64,000 bases of DNA from Tichowtungia aerotolerans (GTDB lineage Bacteria > Verrucomicrobiota > Kiritimatiellia > Kiritimatiellales > Tichowtungiaceae), in NCBI RefSeq assembly GCF_009905215.1, contig NZ_CP047593.1, forward strand, positions 3,476,900 through 3,540,899, read 5' to 3'. Of this stretch, positions 42,811-50,932 are shown one piece after another. The notes below the pieces were generated by a model. It saw nothing but the letters and a program-made list of their open reading frames with translations. It was not told the origin of the DNA and searched no databases. The translations under genes and the position numbers were made by a program. Within the stretch, counting starts at the first letter, position 1. Each line of letters begins with the position of its first letter.

Positions 42811-43185
42811 TTACTCCTCTCCCAAAAGCTCCTGAACCATTGAAGCCAGCTCTTTCAGCATGAAAGGCTTGGTGAGGCAACGTGCCGCACCCAGCTCCTT
42901 GGCATCGCGCAAATATGTTTCAGGCCCTTCCTGGGCTCCGCCGCCGGAAATAGCAATAATTTTGATCTCCGGATACATGGACTGGATATTGGAAATCAGC
43001 TCAAGACCGTCGATATCCGGCATTACAATATCAGTTACAACCAGGTCGACCCCACCAATGGATAATTTTTCAAGAGCTTCGTTCCCTCCGGAAGCAGTAA
43101 GAACCTCATAACCAAGTTTTAAAAGCATTTCTTTCAGAATGGTTATGATCCCTGTTTCGTCATCAACAACTAATATTCGAGCCAT
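42811..43185 (-). CDS. stand-alone response-regulator receiver domain
   Basis: This 124-residue CheY-like protein is one receiver domain with no output domain. The acidic pair is in LVVDDE, the phosphoacceptor Asp in DLVVTDIVMPDIDGLE, and the conserved Lys in CLTKPFMLKELA. The switch Ser is in IAISGGG. Such proteins act by binding partners. No kinase gene is adjacent; the degenerate HisKA-like protein at 33897 is the only related domain in the window. GGGGGAAAAG precedes the ATG. Confidence 0.94.
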   Translation of the reverse strand: MARILVVDDETGIITILKEMLLKLGYEVLTASGGNEALEKLSIGGVDLVVTDIVMPDIDGLELISNIQSMYPEIKIIAISGGGAQEGPETYLRDAKELGAARCLTKPFMLKELASMVQELLGEE

Positions 43186-43300
43186 CTTTTCCCCCTCGTG
43201 CGTAGGTACATTAACACGAAAGAATGAACGCCGACAACATGTTTAACTGCCGGTTTATAAGTCCCGATTTGGCAAAATGAATGTTTTTTTGAAATCAGGG

Positions 43301-43328
43301 TGGACAACAAAAAAAATTCGGGTACTGT
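43301..43328 (+). promoter_or_regulatory. candidate tRNA-Tyr promoter
   Basis: TGGACA and TACTGT separated by 16 bases, 21 bases before the tRNA. Confidence 0.5.
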
Positions 43329-43348
43329 ACTCGTTCCCTTTTGAAAAC

Positions 43349-43433
43349 GGTGGGGTACCGAAGCGGTCAAACGGGGCAGACTGTAAATCTGTTGGCTCAG
43401 CCTTCGAAGGTTCGAATCCTTCCCCCACCACCA
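43349..43433 (+). tRNA. tRNA-Tyr (anticodon GTA)
   Basis: The acceptor arms GGTGGGG and CCCCACC pair fully, the anticodon stem CAGAC/GTCTG-type arm presents GTA (CAGACTGTAAATCTG), a long variable arm follows (GTTGGCTCAGCCTTC region), and the T arm reads GAAGGTTCGAATCCTTC. Discriminator A and CCA are encoded. The long variable arm is expected for bacterial tRNA-Tyr. Confidence 0.98.
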
Positions 43434-43449
43434 TTTTAAATTCAGAAAT

Positions 43450-43474
43450 CCCATTCGATCCGAATGGGTTTTTT
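43450..43474 (+). terminator. intrinsic terminator of tRNA-Tyr
   Basis: CCCATTCG-ATC-CGAATGGG followed by six T's. Its right half overlaps the promoter spacer of the next gene. Confidence 0.92.
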
Positions 43475-43482
43475 GTTATAGT
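43454..43482 (+). promoter_or_regulatory. leaderless promoter of the 43490 gene, embedded in the tRNA terminator
   Basis: TTCGAT, 17 bases, TATAGT (43477-43482), then seven bases to the ATG. The -35 lies in the terminator stem. Confidence 0.55.
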
Positions 43483-43489
43483 TCAGCTG

Positions 43490-44176
43490 ATGAGTAGAGA
43501 TCCACAATTTGACTTCTGGTACGCCGTAAACAATACGGAGGTCGTTGCTGTTCCACAAAACCGCCTTGAAACCTTCGGCACGACGATGGTGAATTATTAT
43601 CTCATCAGTGAACTGATGGATTCCATAGATAAGGTCCGTGTGCGTGAAGGCAAACTGAAAGCCTACCGCCCGGAAATCATTACACCGCCCACCATTACCG
43701 ACGAGATGCTCGAAGGGTTTGGGGCCGAGGCTCAGGAATATGCAGACTGGCTGAAAAAACACGCCAATGACATGCAGATGCTGAAATACGGCTTTAAGGT
43801 TCAAAAAAAAGAAATCAACGACTACATTCTAAGCGATCCGCTGGATACAGTCGTCAACCGAGTCAAAGAAGATCTCAACGACCGCAACGACCCAATGGCG
43901 GCTGTCTTGGTCGGTGTCGACCGTCCATGGGAAGTCTGCCTGCTCAAGCTGATGGTTGAACTGGTACAGGGATCCGCCTACGGAAACATCCAGGAAATCC
44001 AGCAGTTGCATCGCGACCAGAAAGCGCAACTGCATCAGAATATCGAAAAAGCATTTCTCGATGCCTCGCGCGACTCGTCGAAACTGCCGGCACTGGCAGA
44101 AATGCTTAAGGATCACGGACTCTTCAAACGCTACGAAGACCGTTTCTTTGCCGCAGTGCGCGCATCTCAGAAATAA
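43490..44176 (+). CDS. conserved-looking hypothetical protein
   Basis: The 228-residue soluble protein begins SRDPQFDFWYAVNNTEVV. A helical body follows (TTMVNYYLISELMDSIDKVR, EDLNDRNDPMAAVLVGVDRP), ending in a helix pair (QLHQNIEKAFLDASRDSSKL). It has no signal peptide or membrane helix and no motif I can assign. The start at 43490 is the first ATG after the tRNA terminator, lies seven bases after TATAGT, and has no ribosome site, which makes a leaderless message likely. Confidence 0.8.
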   Translation: MSRDPQFDFWYAVNNTEVVAVPQNRLETFGTTMVNYYLISELMDSIDKVRVREGKLKAYRPEIITPPTITDEMLEGFGAEAQEYADWLKKHANDMQMLKYGFKVQKKEINDYILSDPLDTVVNRVKEDLNDRNDPMAAVLVGVDRPWEVCLLKLMVELVQGSAYGNIQEIQQLHRDQKAQLHQNIEKAFLDASRDSSKLPALAEMLKDHGLFKRYEDRFFAAVRASQK

Positions 44177-44191
44177 AGACTGCTGGTTGAC

Positions 44192-44332
44192 TCAAAAAAC
44201 CAATGACAGCCGATCGAGAGCCGCCAAACCGATTCGGCGCAATTTTTTCCGGCGTGTCAACGACGGTTGTTCGCAGCGCTCCTCTGAATGCTCCAAACAC
44301 TTCGACAGCAGGCCAAGAATGTGATTCGGCAT
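44192..44332 (-). CDS. possible small basic protein (46 residues)
   Basis: The frame reads MPNHILGLLSKCLEHSEE and then a strongly basic stretch (RRKKLRRIGLAALDRLS). GGAGGG lies four bases before the ATG. It is antisense to nothing and fills most of the 247-base gap between the 43490 gene and uppP, with a palindromic repeat just upstream. The ribosome site is the only real support, and chance is possible. Confidence 0.35.
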   Translation of the reverse strand: MPNHILGLLSKCLEHSEERCEQPSLTRRKKLRRIGLAALDRLSLVF

Positions 44333-44367
44333 GAGCCCTCCGCGCGTCTTAAAAATGGAAGCGGAAG

Positions 44368-44388
44368 ATTTCCAAGCATTGGAAAAAG
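44368..44388. repeat. palindromic repeat copy upstream of uppP (exact)
   Basis: ATTTCCAA-GCA-TTGGAAAAA. TAAGAT follows 16 bases after TTTCCA, so the left arm could serve as the uppP -35. Confidence 0.85.
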
Positions 44389-44423
44389 TGTAAGATAGCC
44401 TCCTGTCGAAATTACGGGCTTTT

Positions 44424-45389
44424 ATGAAAAAAATATTTTTGATTATTGCACTGGGCATGCTGACGGTTTCGGGATCCGTTTCTGCAGAACCTCTACCATC
44501 TCAACCTGAAGTACCGCACAGGATCACATTGCCACAGGCAATGATTCTCGGAATCATCGAAGGCCTGACTGAATATCTTCCTGTCTCCTCAACCGGACAT
44601 CTGATCCTTGCTGCTGAGGCAATGGGTCTGGGAGGCTTTGCTCATGACGAAAACAACGAACTGATCCATGGCCCCCTTGGCCCGATCATGGCCCCCAATC
44701 CGGCAGTCAATGCATTCAATATCGTAATTCAGATCGGTGCCATCCTCGCGGTTACCGGGATTTACTTCAAACGAATCAAGGAAATGAGCCTCGGCCTGAT
44801 CGGAAAAAACAAAGACGGTCAAAAACTGCTGATCAATCTGATCGCCGCCTTCATACCGGCCGCCGTGTTTGGCCTGCTGTTTGAAGGCATCATTGAACGA
44901 TACCTGTTCAGCCCCCTGACCGTGGCCATCGCACTCGCCGTCGGAGGCATTGCCATGCTGGCCACCGTAAAGCTCTATAAACGCGATAATAAACACGTTC
45001 GGGACATCCATGACATAACGATTTGGTGTGCACTCATCATCGGTATGGTGCAGTGCCTGGCCATGTGGCCGGGAATATCGCGCTCAATGGCGACAATCCT
45101 CGCGGGACTTTGCGTCGGGCTCAGCATGACTGCGGCCGCGGAGTTCAGCTTTCTGCTGGCTCTTCCGACTCTGGGCGCGGCAACTGTTTATAAAACAATC
45201 ACGCAATGGGATGCGCTAGCCAGCACCGTTGGCCTGGATTCTCTGATTACCGGAATATTTATCAGCACCATCGTGGCGGCCTTCAGCGTTAAATTTCTGA
45301 TCCACCATCTCACGCGGCATGGTCTCGGACCATTCGGCGTTTATCGCATCGCGCTGGCGGCGGGAGTGCTCTACTACTTCGCAGGCTGA
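44424..45389 (+). CDS. uppP: undecaprenyl-diphosphate phosphatase
   Basis: This 321-residue membrane enzyme recycles undecaprenyl diphosphate to the lipid carrier used for peptidoglycan and surface polymers. Catalytic motifs are IIEGLTEYLPVSSTGHLIL and MWPGISRSMATI. The family normally starts a few residues before EGLTE. Here about 35 extra residues precede it and look like a cleavable signal peptide (MKKIFLIIALGMLTVSGSVSA). The 3' end overlaps the convergent RidA-like gene by 16 bases. Confidence 0.94.
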   Translation: MKKIFLIIALGMLTVSGSVSAEPLPSQPEVPHRITLPQAMILGIIEGLTEYLPVSSTGHLILAAEAMGLGGFAHDENNELIHGPLGPIMAPNPAVNAFNIVIQIGAILAVTGIYFKRIKEMSLGLIGKNKDGQKLLINLIAAFIPAAVFGLLFEGIIERYLFSPLTVAIALAVGGIAMLATVKLYKRDNKHVRDIHDITIWCALIIGMVQCLAMWPGISRSMATILAGLCVGLSMTAAAEFSFLLALPTLGAATVYKTITQWDALASTVGLDSLITGIFISTIVAAFSVKFLIHHLTRHGLGPFGVYRIALAAGVLYYFAG

Positions 45390-46468
45390 ACCGCATCCAC
45401 CTCGACCTCGAACAGCAGATCATCACGACAAACGTCAGCATGGGAAATTGCCAGCGGGAAACGAGGAATCTTCAGCTCGGCGGCAACCTGTTCGTAAATC
45501 GGCAGGTAATCCATATTTTTAAAATAAGCAATCCCTCGAAAGAGATCCCCCCATCCCATACCGCGGGATTCGAGAATCGCATGCACCACATCCAAAGTAA
45601 GGCGAATCTGCTTTTCAGGATCATCGAGATAAACCGTTGCACCCTCCGGGTCAATACTTGCCGTCCCTGAAATCAGCAGATTCCTGTGGGTCGGATAGAC
45701 CATTTCAACAGCACGGCTGAATGAGCTCTTGTAATCCAACGCGGGATTCTGCAGAGGAGAAACCACTTCATAAATCTTCAGCACATCATTTTTCGGTTTC
45801 ACAGCCAGCACATCCATCATAATCGCCGCGTCAAACTGGTTCCCCGCACCAATTCCAGTACTCGCCGGAACCATATGGTCAAAAATGCCGGTTTCATTGA
45901 AATACTGCGTGCGAACCACATTGAAGTCATCATACCACTCAAGCAGGTTGTCTAGATAAATCCAGGTGCGAACCGTATCCGTGAATTTAAACCCGTTCAG
46001 CTTCAGGGCGGCATCCATGGTCTCAAAAGCCGACCGTGTCTGCTCCATGCGGGATGCAGTAAGATCCTGAGGAATCACGCCGCGCAATCTGCAATACTTT
46101 GCATGATCATCTTCATAAGTGAACCCCATATCGCGACCATTAAAATGAATAGGTTGCGGGTTGATTCCAGAAAGCGCAACGCCCTGCATGGAATAAATAT
46201 CGCCGCATTCGCAGGCATCGCCCTGAAGCCACACAACCGGCCAGTCCGACGGTTTGGCATTTTTGCAAAACTCATCATAATGCTCTGTCCCGGCAAAAAC
46301 AAACTGGCTGAGAATGGTCGCATCCCGATCCTGCGCCGCCAGACAAAGACCGCGATGCATTTCAAGCGTATTGCAGGATTGCACCGCAATGCAGTGTTCT
46401 GCGTGTTTTTTCAGCTTCAAAGAAGCCGTTTCTGTATCACAATGGGTCTTCAAAATCTCAGCGCTCAC
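45374..46468 (-). CDS. RidA/YjgF-family protein with two related domains
   Basis: This 364-residue protein ends in a RidA-type domain: NLLISGTASIDPEG, VHAILESRGMGWGDLFRGIA and the Arg-containing VCRDDLLFEVEVDAV. The central part (MDAALKLNGFKFTDTVRTWI) looks like a second, more diverged copy, as in chorismatase-like relatives. Deamination of reactive enamines or cleavage of a small metabolite are possible. The GTG start at 46468 is supported by GGAGGA seven bases upstream. Confidence 0.8.
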   Translation of the reverse strand: MSAEILKTHCDTETASLKLKKHAEHCIAVQSCNTLEMHRGLCLAAQDRDATILSQFVFAGTEHYDEFCKNAKPSDWPVVWLQGDACECGDIYSMQGVALSGINPQPIHFNGRDMGFTYEDDHAKYCRLRGVIPQDLTASRMEQTRSAFETMDAALKLNGFKFTDTVRTWIYLDNLLEWYDDFNVVRTQYFNETGIFDHMVPASTGIGAGNQFDAAIMMDVLAVKPKNDVLKIYEVVSPLQNPALDYKSSFSRAVEMVYPTHRNLLISGTASIDPEGATVYLDDPEKQIRLTLDVVHAILESRGMGWGDLFRGIAYFKNMDYLPIYEQVAAELKIPRFPLAISHADVCRDDLLFEVEVDAVQPAK

Positions 46469-46685
46469 TCAACGGTCCTCCAAACTACGGTTTTTACTCC
46501 AAGAGATGTTCTCAGCCGAATATCAAACCATAACGGATAAATATTAAACTTATTGCAACAAAACTTACGGATTGTACGCAATCGCAACCTGTAACGCACT
46601 CAAAAAACAGGATTTCCAACACAATCATCACCCCGGTAAAGCTTTTGCTTTTCCGGACCGTCGGATCTGTTAACAATAGCCGCTT

Positions 46686-47633
46686 ATGAAACAGAACTCC
46701 CACACTATCAAACTCACTTCCGATCAGCAGAAAAAACTGATTTCTCTGCTGCAGAATCCTAAATACAAACAGGTCGAAGTCCCTTACACCCAAATCGCCG
46801 TTGCCACCGACAACTGCCGCATCAATCTGTACACCTCCGGAAAATGTCTCATTCAGGGCAAAGGGGCCGAGGACTGGATCACATTCACCTTGGAACCCGA
46901 AATCACCGGCGAAGCCCGCCTCGGCTACGAAGCCGTCCACGATCCTGAAAGCATAAAACCGCACATGGGAATTGACGAAAGCGGAAAAGGAGATCTGTTC
47001 GGCCCCCTGGTCATCTCTGCAGTCTACACCGACGAAAAAACAGTCGAAACCCTCAAGGAGCTCGGCGCCCGAGACAGTAAACGTATCTCCAGCGACCGCG
47101 TCGCCCTGCAGATCGCTTCCGATATTCGGAAACAGCTCGAAGGCAAATACACCATCGTTACTCTCGGTCCGGAAGCCTATAACCGCATGTATAACAGCAT
47201 GAAAAACGTCAACCGCGTACTCGCATGGGGCCACGCCCGCGCCATCGAAAACCTGCTCGAAAAAGTTCCGGACTGCCCGCGCGCGCTTTCCGATAAATTC
47301 GGCCCGACCCACCGCATCGAAAGCGCACTGATGAAAAACGGTAAAAAAATCAAAATGGATCAGCGCACCAAAGCGGAATCCGACCCCGCTGTGGCCGCCG
47401 CCTCCATTCTGGCCCGCGCCGGATTTCTAAACGCTTTGCGCAAAATGGAAAAAGAATTCGGCATCGAAACCATTCCGAAAGGATGTTCTGCAAAAGTCAA
47501 ACAGATCGCCACTGAACTGGTTGCTGCAAAAGGCCCGGGAATCCTTCCGAAAACCTGCAAATGCCACTTCCGCACAGCCGAACAGGTCCTTCAGGCCAAC
47601 GGCTACTCCCGCTCCGACCTGCCCTCTGCCTGA
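46686..47633 (+). CDS. rnhC: ribonuclease HIII
   Basis: This 315-residue enzyme cuts RNA in RNA-DNA hybrids. The N-terminal domain (about 1-90) is the HIII-specific substrate-binding domain. The catalytic domain starts at MGIDESGKGDLFGPLVISA, where the Glu-for-Asp change (DESGKGD) marks HIII rather than HII; ARDSKRISS and the later Asp residues in KMDQRTKAESDPAVAAAS complete the site. No ribosome site is seen, and AACAAT lies eight bases before the ATG. Confidence 0.95.
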   Translation: MKQNSHTIKLTSDQQKKLISLLQNPKYKQVEVPYTQIAVATDNCRINLYTSGKCLIQGKGAEDWITFTLEPEITGEARLGYEAVHDPESIKPHMGIDESGKGDLFGPLVISAVYTDEKTVETLKELGARDSKRISSDRVALQIASDIRKQLEGKYTIVTLGPEAYNRMYNSMKNVNRVLAWGHARAIENLLEKVPDCPRALSDKFGPTHRIESALMKNGKKIKMDQRTKAESDPAVAAASILARAGFLNALRKMEKEFGIETIPKGCSAKVKQIATELVAAKGPGILPKTCKCHFRTAEQVLQANGYSRSDLPSA

Positions 47634-47659
47634 CTTTCTCACACCCTGAAAAACATCGG

Positions 47660-47693
47660 CCGGTTTCCAAATTCTGGAAACCGGTCTTTTTTT
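47660..47693 (+). terminator. intrinsic terminator of rnhC built on the palindromic repeat
   Basis: CCGGTTTCC and GGAAACCGG pair around AAATTCT and are followed by TC and seven T's. The repeat arms form the upper stem. Confidence 0.9.
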
Positions 47694-47797
47694 GCCTGTC
47701 ACGCCCTTCATGATTTCCTTTGCAGTATTTTTTATGCTGTTTTTTATTCTATTAGAACTTATATCTGGTAATATCTCTGAATAAAAAGGAGCCGAAC

Positions 47798-49147
47798 ATG
47801 CATTGCAAATCGATTCAACCGGCAGACCTAACGAGCAGTCTTGCCCGTTTCTGGCAGGTTTCTGCGCGAAAAATGGAGCTCATCAACCGGGAATACGATT
47901 CAACTCAGGGATCGCCGGTCTTCACCGTCAAAGGCAAATACACCACCCGCGGCTGGACCGAATGGACCCAGGGATTTCAGTACGGCTCCGAAATTCTCCA
48001 GTTCGACGCCACCGACGATTTCAAATGGTTGGCAACCGGGCGCAAAAACACCGTCGAAAAAATGGCCCCGCACGTCACCCACTTCGGCGTGCATGACCAC
48101 GGCTTCAACAACGTCAGCACCTACGGGAACCTGTTGCGCCTGATGAATGAAGGCCGCATTCCTGAAAACGAATGGGAGCGTAATTTCTACGAAATGGCCC
48201 TCAAAGCCTCCGGCGCTGTGCAGGCCCGCCGCTGGACCGCCCTGCCCAACGACGGCTATATTTATTCCTTCAACGGCCCGCACTCGCTTTTTGCAGACAC
48301 CATCCGTTCACTGCGCGCACTGGCCGTCGCCCACCAGCTCGGACACTCCTTCATGGGTGAAAACGACGCAAACGTCAGCCTGCTCGGACGACTGATCGAC
48401 CACGCGAAAACCACCGCCGACTACGCCGTCTTCTACGGAGAGGGCCGCGACGCTTACGATGTGCGCGGGCGCACCGCCCACGAAAGCATTTTCAACCTTA
48501 ACGACGGCGCTTACCGCTGCCCCAGCTCGCAGCAGGGTTTCTCTCCGTTCACCACCTGGACGCGCGGCCTCGCGTGGATCATGACCGGCTCCGCCGAACA
48601 GCTTGAGTTTTTCCAAACCTTGGAAAATGCAGAATTCGAACCGTTCGGCGGGCGCGAAGCTGTTGAAGCCGTCCTTCTGAAAATGGCCAAAGCCACCTGC
48701 GATTTCTATATCAAAAACTCCGCCGCCGACGGCGTGCCGTACTGGGACACCGGCGCTTCCAGGCTTTGGAAACTCGGCCCGGACTATCTCGACAGACCGG
48801 CCGATCCGTTTAATGATGCCGAACCGGTCGACTCGTCCGCCGCCGCCATCGCCGCGCAGGGTCTCATCCGCCTTGGCAATCATTTAAATGACGAACGCTA
48901 CCTGCAAGCCGGCCTCACCGTTCTGCGGACGCTGCTCGAAGAGCCGTATCTCAGCACGGACGAAACCCATCAGGGCCTGCTGTTGCACTCCGTGTATCAC
49001 CAGCCCAACGGATGGGACTACATCCCCGAGGACCAAAGCGTTCCGAGCGGCGAATCAAGCATGTGGGGCGATTACCACCTGCGCGAAGCCGCCCTGCTTG
49101 TTCAGCGCATGGCCGACAGCAAGCCCTACTACAAATTTTACATGTAA
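47798..49147 (+). CDS. GH88-type glycoside hydrolase (unsaturated uronyl hydrolase-like)
   Basis: This 449-residue cytoplasmic (alpha/alpha)6-barrel enzyme resembles unsaturated glucuronyl hydrolases, which remove the unsaturated uronic acid left by polysaccharide lyases. Recognisable segments are FGVHDHGFNNVSTYGNLLRL, YIYSFNGPHSLFADTIRSL, CPSSQQGFSPFTTWTRGLAW and DETHQGLLLHSVYH. AAAAGGAG lies before the ATG. It heads an operon with a cupin and a dehydrogenase, consistent with catabolism of the released uronate. Two palindromic repeats are embedded. Confidence 0.87.
   Translation: MHCKSIQPADLTSSLARFWQVSARKMELINREYDSTQGSPVFTVKGKYTTRGWTEWTQGFQYGSEILQFDATDDFKWLATGRKNTVEKMAPHVTHFGVHDHGFNNVSTYGNLLRLMNEGRIPENEWERNFYEMALKASGAVQARRWTALPNDGYIYSFNGPHSLFADTIRSLRALAVAHQLGHSFMGENDANVSLLGRLIDHAKTTADYAVFYGEGRDAYDVRGRTAHESIFNLNDGAYRCPSSQQGFSPFTTWTRGLAWIMTGSAEQLEFFQTLENAEFEPFGGREAVEAVLLKMAKATCDFYIKNSAADGVPYWDTGASRLWKLGPDYLDRPADPFNDAEPVDSSAAAIAAQGLIRLGNHLNDERYLQAGLTVLRTLLEEPYLSTDETHQGLLLHSVYHQPNGWDYIPEDQSVPSGESSMWGDYHLREAALLVQRMADSKPYYKFYM
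48608..48627. repeat. palindromic repeat copy inside the GH88 gene (exact)
   Basis: TTTTTCCAA-ACC-TTGGAAAA; read as FFQTLEN. Confidence 0.87.
48757..48772. repeat. palindromic repeat copy inside the GH88 gene
   Basis: TTCCA-GGCT-TTGGAA; read as SRLWK, a different frame from the copy 130 bases earlier. Confidence 0.6.
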
Positions 49148-49164
49148 CCCAAAAGGAGTAGACC

Positions 49165-49629
49165 ATGACCATTGGAGACCTGAAGGAAATCAAAGGCCGC
49201 ACTTATCCTGCCCAGCGCCTGACGCAGAATCTCGTCGGCGGCGCATCGCCCGTTAAATGCAAAAATTTTGCCATGGGTTTTGTGACTCTCGACCCGAACG
49301 GCGGACAGGTTCCTTGGCATAATCAGGAACAGGAAGAAGTCTACTTTGTCGTCTCAGGAAAAACCGAAATGTGTCTCGGCAAGGAACGCCGCGAAATGTG
49401 TGCCGGCCAGATTGTTCAAATCCCGTCTGGCGTCTATCACCAAATGACCAACATCGGCGATGAACCGGCAACCTTTATCTATGTGTACGGCCCGGCCGGC
49501 GACGTAGACCACTGGAAACAGGAACTGGCCGGAACACTGCCCAAAGCCGGAATTGATGTCCCCGCCCTGCCGGAAGGCGCTCACCCGCAATGCACCGATA
49601 TGCCCGAAGGCGGACCAGTCATTATTTAA
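49165..49629 (+). CDS. cupin-domain protein
   Basis: The 154-residue single-cupin protein carries motif 1 as PWHNQEQEEVYFVVSGKTEM and motif 2 as GQIVQIPSGVYHQMTNIGD, with two His and one Glu positioned to bind a metal. It stands 17 bases after the GH88 gene and 20 before the dehydrogenase. A role in isomerising or sensing the uronate intermediate is likely but not proven. Confidence 0.88.
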   Translation: MTIGDLKEIKGRTYPAQRLTQNLVGGASPVKCKNFAMGFVTLDPNGGQVPWHNQEQEEVYFVVSGKTEMCLGKERREMCAGQIVQIPSGVYHQMTNIGDEPATFIYVYGPAGDVDHWKQELAGTLPKAGIDVPALPEGAHPQCTDMPEGGPVII

Positions 49630-49649
49630 AACCTGAAAGGAGTTTCACC

Positions 49650-50828
49650 ATGGATATTAAACGCATTGGCATCATCATGAACGGCGTAACCGGACGCATG
49701 GGAACCAACCAGCATCTGGCGCGCTCCATCACCGCGATCATCAAACAAGGCGGCATTCAAATCAGCAATGACCTGACCCTGATGCCTGACCCGATCCTCA
49801 CCGGCCGCCGCGACTACGCGCTCAAAGCACTCGCTGAGAAGTACGGAAACGAAGCGCGCGGCGAAGCTTACAAATACACCACCGACGTACAAGGAGCACT
49901 CGACGGAAAATACGGCGACTACGAAATCTTTTTCGACGCCTCCGGCACGCTGCAGCGCGCGGGCTTCATCGAAATGGCCGTTAAAGCCGGCAAAGCCATC
50001 TACTGCGAAAAACCAACCGCCGTTGAAACTAAAGAAGCCGTTCGCCTTGCCAGGCTCGTTGACGAAGCCGGTCTAAAAAACGGTGTTGTTCAGGACAAGC
50101 TGTGGCTGCCCGGCTTCCGCAAACTCAAAATGCTGCAGGAACTCGGCTTCTTCGGCAAAATCCTGTCCGTCAAAGGCGACTTCGGCTACTGGGTCTTCAC
50201 CGGCATGGAAACCGACCAGCCCGCGCAGCGCCCGAGCTGGAACTATCGCGCGGAAGACGGCGGCGGCATGATGATCGATATGTTCTGCCATTGGCGCTAT
50301 GTGATCGACAACGTCTTCGGACCGATCAAAAGCCTCGTCGCCTACGGCAAGACCGACATCGACGAACGCCGCGCCGAAGACGGAACGTCGTTTAAAGCCA
50401 CCGCCGATGACTCCGCCTATGCCATGTTCCTGCTCGAAAACGGAACCATGGTTCAGTTCAACAGCTCATGGTGCACCCGTGTGCGGCGCGACGACCTGCT
50501 GACTGTTCAGGTTGATGGATCAAAAGGCTCTGCCGTCGCCGGCCTGCGCGAAGTCAAAACACAGTCCGCCGCCAACACGCCGAAGCCGGTCTGGAACCCC
50601 GATGTTCCCCAGCCGATCAACTTCTACGGCGCGTGGGAAGACGTCCCCAACAACATTGAATACGACAACGCATTCAAAATTCAGTGGGAAATGTTCCTGC
50701 GCCACGTCGCACTCAACGAACCATGGAAATACACGCTGATGGAAGGCGCAAAAGGTGTTCAGCTGGCCGAACTCGGCATAAAAAGCTGGAAAGAACGCAC
50801 GTGGGTCGACGTCCCCGAACTTTCCTGA
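49650..50828 (+). CDS. Gfo/Idh/MocA-family oxidoreductase
   Basis: This 392-residue NAD(P)-dependent sugar dehydrogenase has a Rossmann start of unusual form (RIGIIMNGVTGRMGTNQHL). The EKP motif follows in KAIYCEKPTAVETKEAVRLA, and the C-terminal domain contains GGGMMIDMFCHWRYVIDNVF with its active-site Asp-x3-His. It probably oxidises or epimerises a sugar acid made by the upstream hydrolase. Start 49650 follows GAAAGGAG. It ends the operon before a palindromic-repeat hairpin. Confidence 0.9.
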   Translation: MDIKRIGIIMNGVTGRMGTNQHLARSITAIIKQGGIQISNDLTLMPDPILTGRRDYALKALAEKYGNEARGEAYKYTTDVQGALDGKYGDYEIFFDASGTLQRAGFIEMAVKAGKAIYCEKPTAVETKEAVRLARLVDEAGLKNGVVQDKLWLPGFRKLKMLQELGFFGKILSVKGDFGYWVFTGMETDQPAQRPSWNYRAEDGGGMMIDMFCHWRYVIDNVFGPIKSLVAYGKTDIDERRAEDGTSFKATADDSAYAMFLLENGTMVQFNSSWCTRVRRDDLLTVQVDGSKGSAVAGLREVKTQSAANTPKPVWNPDVPQPINFYGAWEDVPNNIEYDNAFKIQWEMFLRHVALNEPWKYTLMEGAKGVQLAELGIKSWKERTWVDVPELS

Positions 50829-50847
50829 TCTTACCCTTTATCCACAA

Positions 50848-50876
50848 GCCGGTTTTCCAAATATTGGAAAACCGGC
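50848..50876. terminator. perfect hairpin built on the palindromic repeat, end of the GH88 operon
   Basis: GCCGGTTTTCCAA pairs exactly with its complement around ATA: a 13-pair stem in which the repeat core is extended by GCCGG/CCGGC. Only CCTTCCTTGCTT follows, so the U tract is weak. Confidence 0.75.
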
Positions 50877-50896
50877 CCTTCCTTGCTTCCCGGGCC

Positions 50897-50925
50897 TTGT
50901 TCAAAAAAACAAATCCTGCTAGCGT
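50897..50925 (+). promoter_or_regulatory. leaderless promoter of folB
   Basis: TTGTTC, 17 bases, TAGCGT, then seven bases (AAAAAAC) to the ATG at 50933. Confidence 0.5.
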
Positions 50926-50932
50926 AAAAAAC

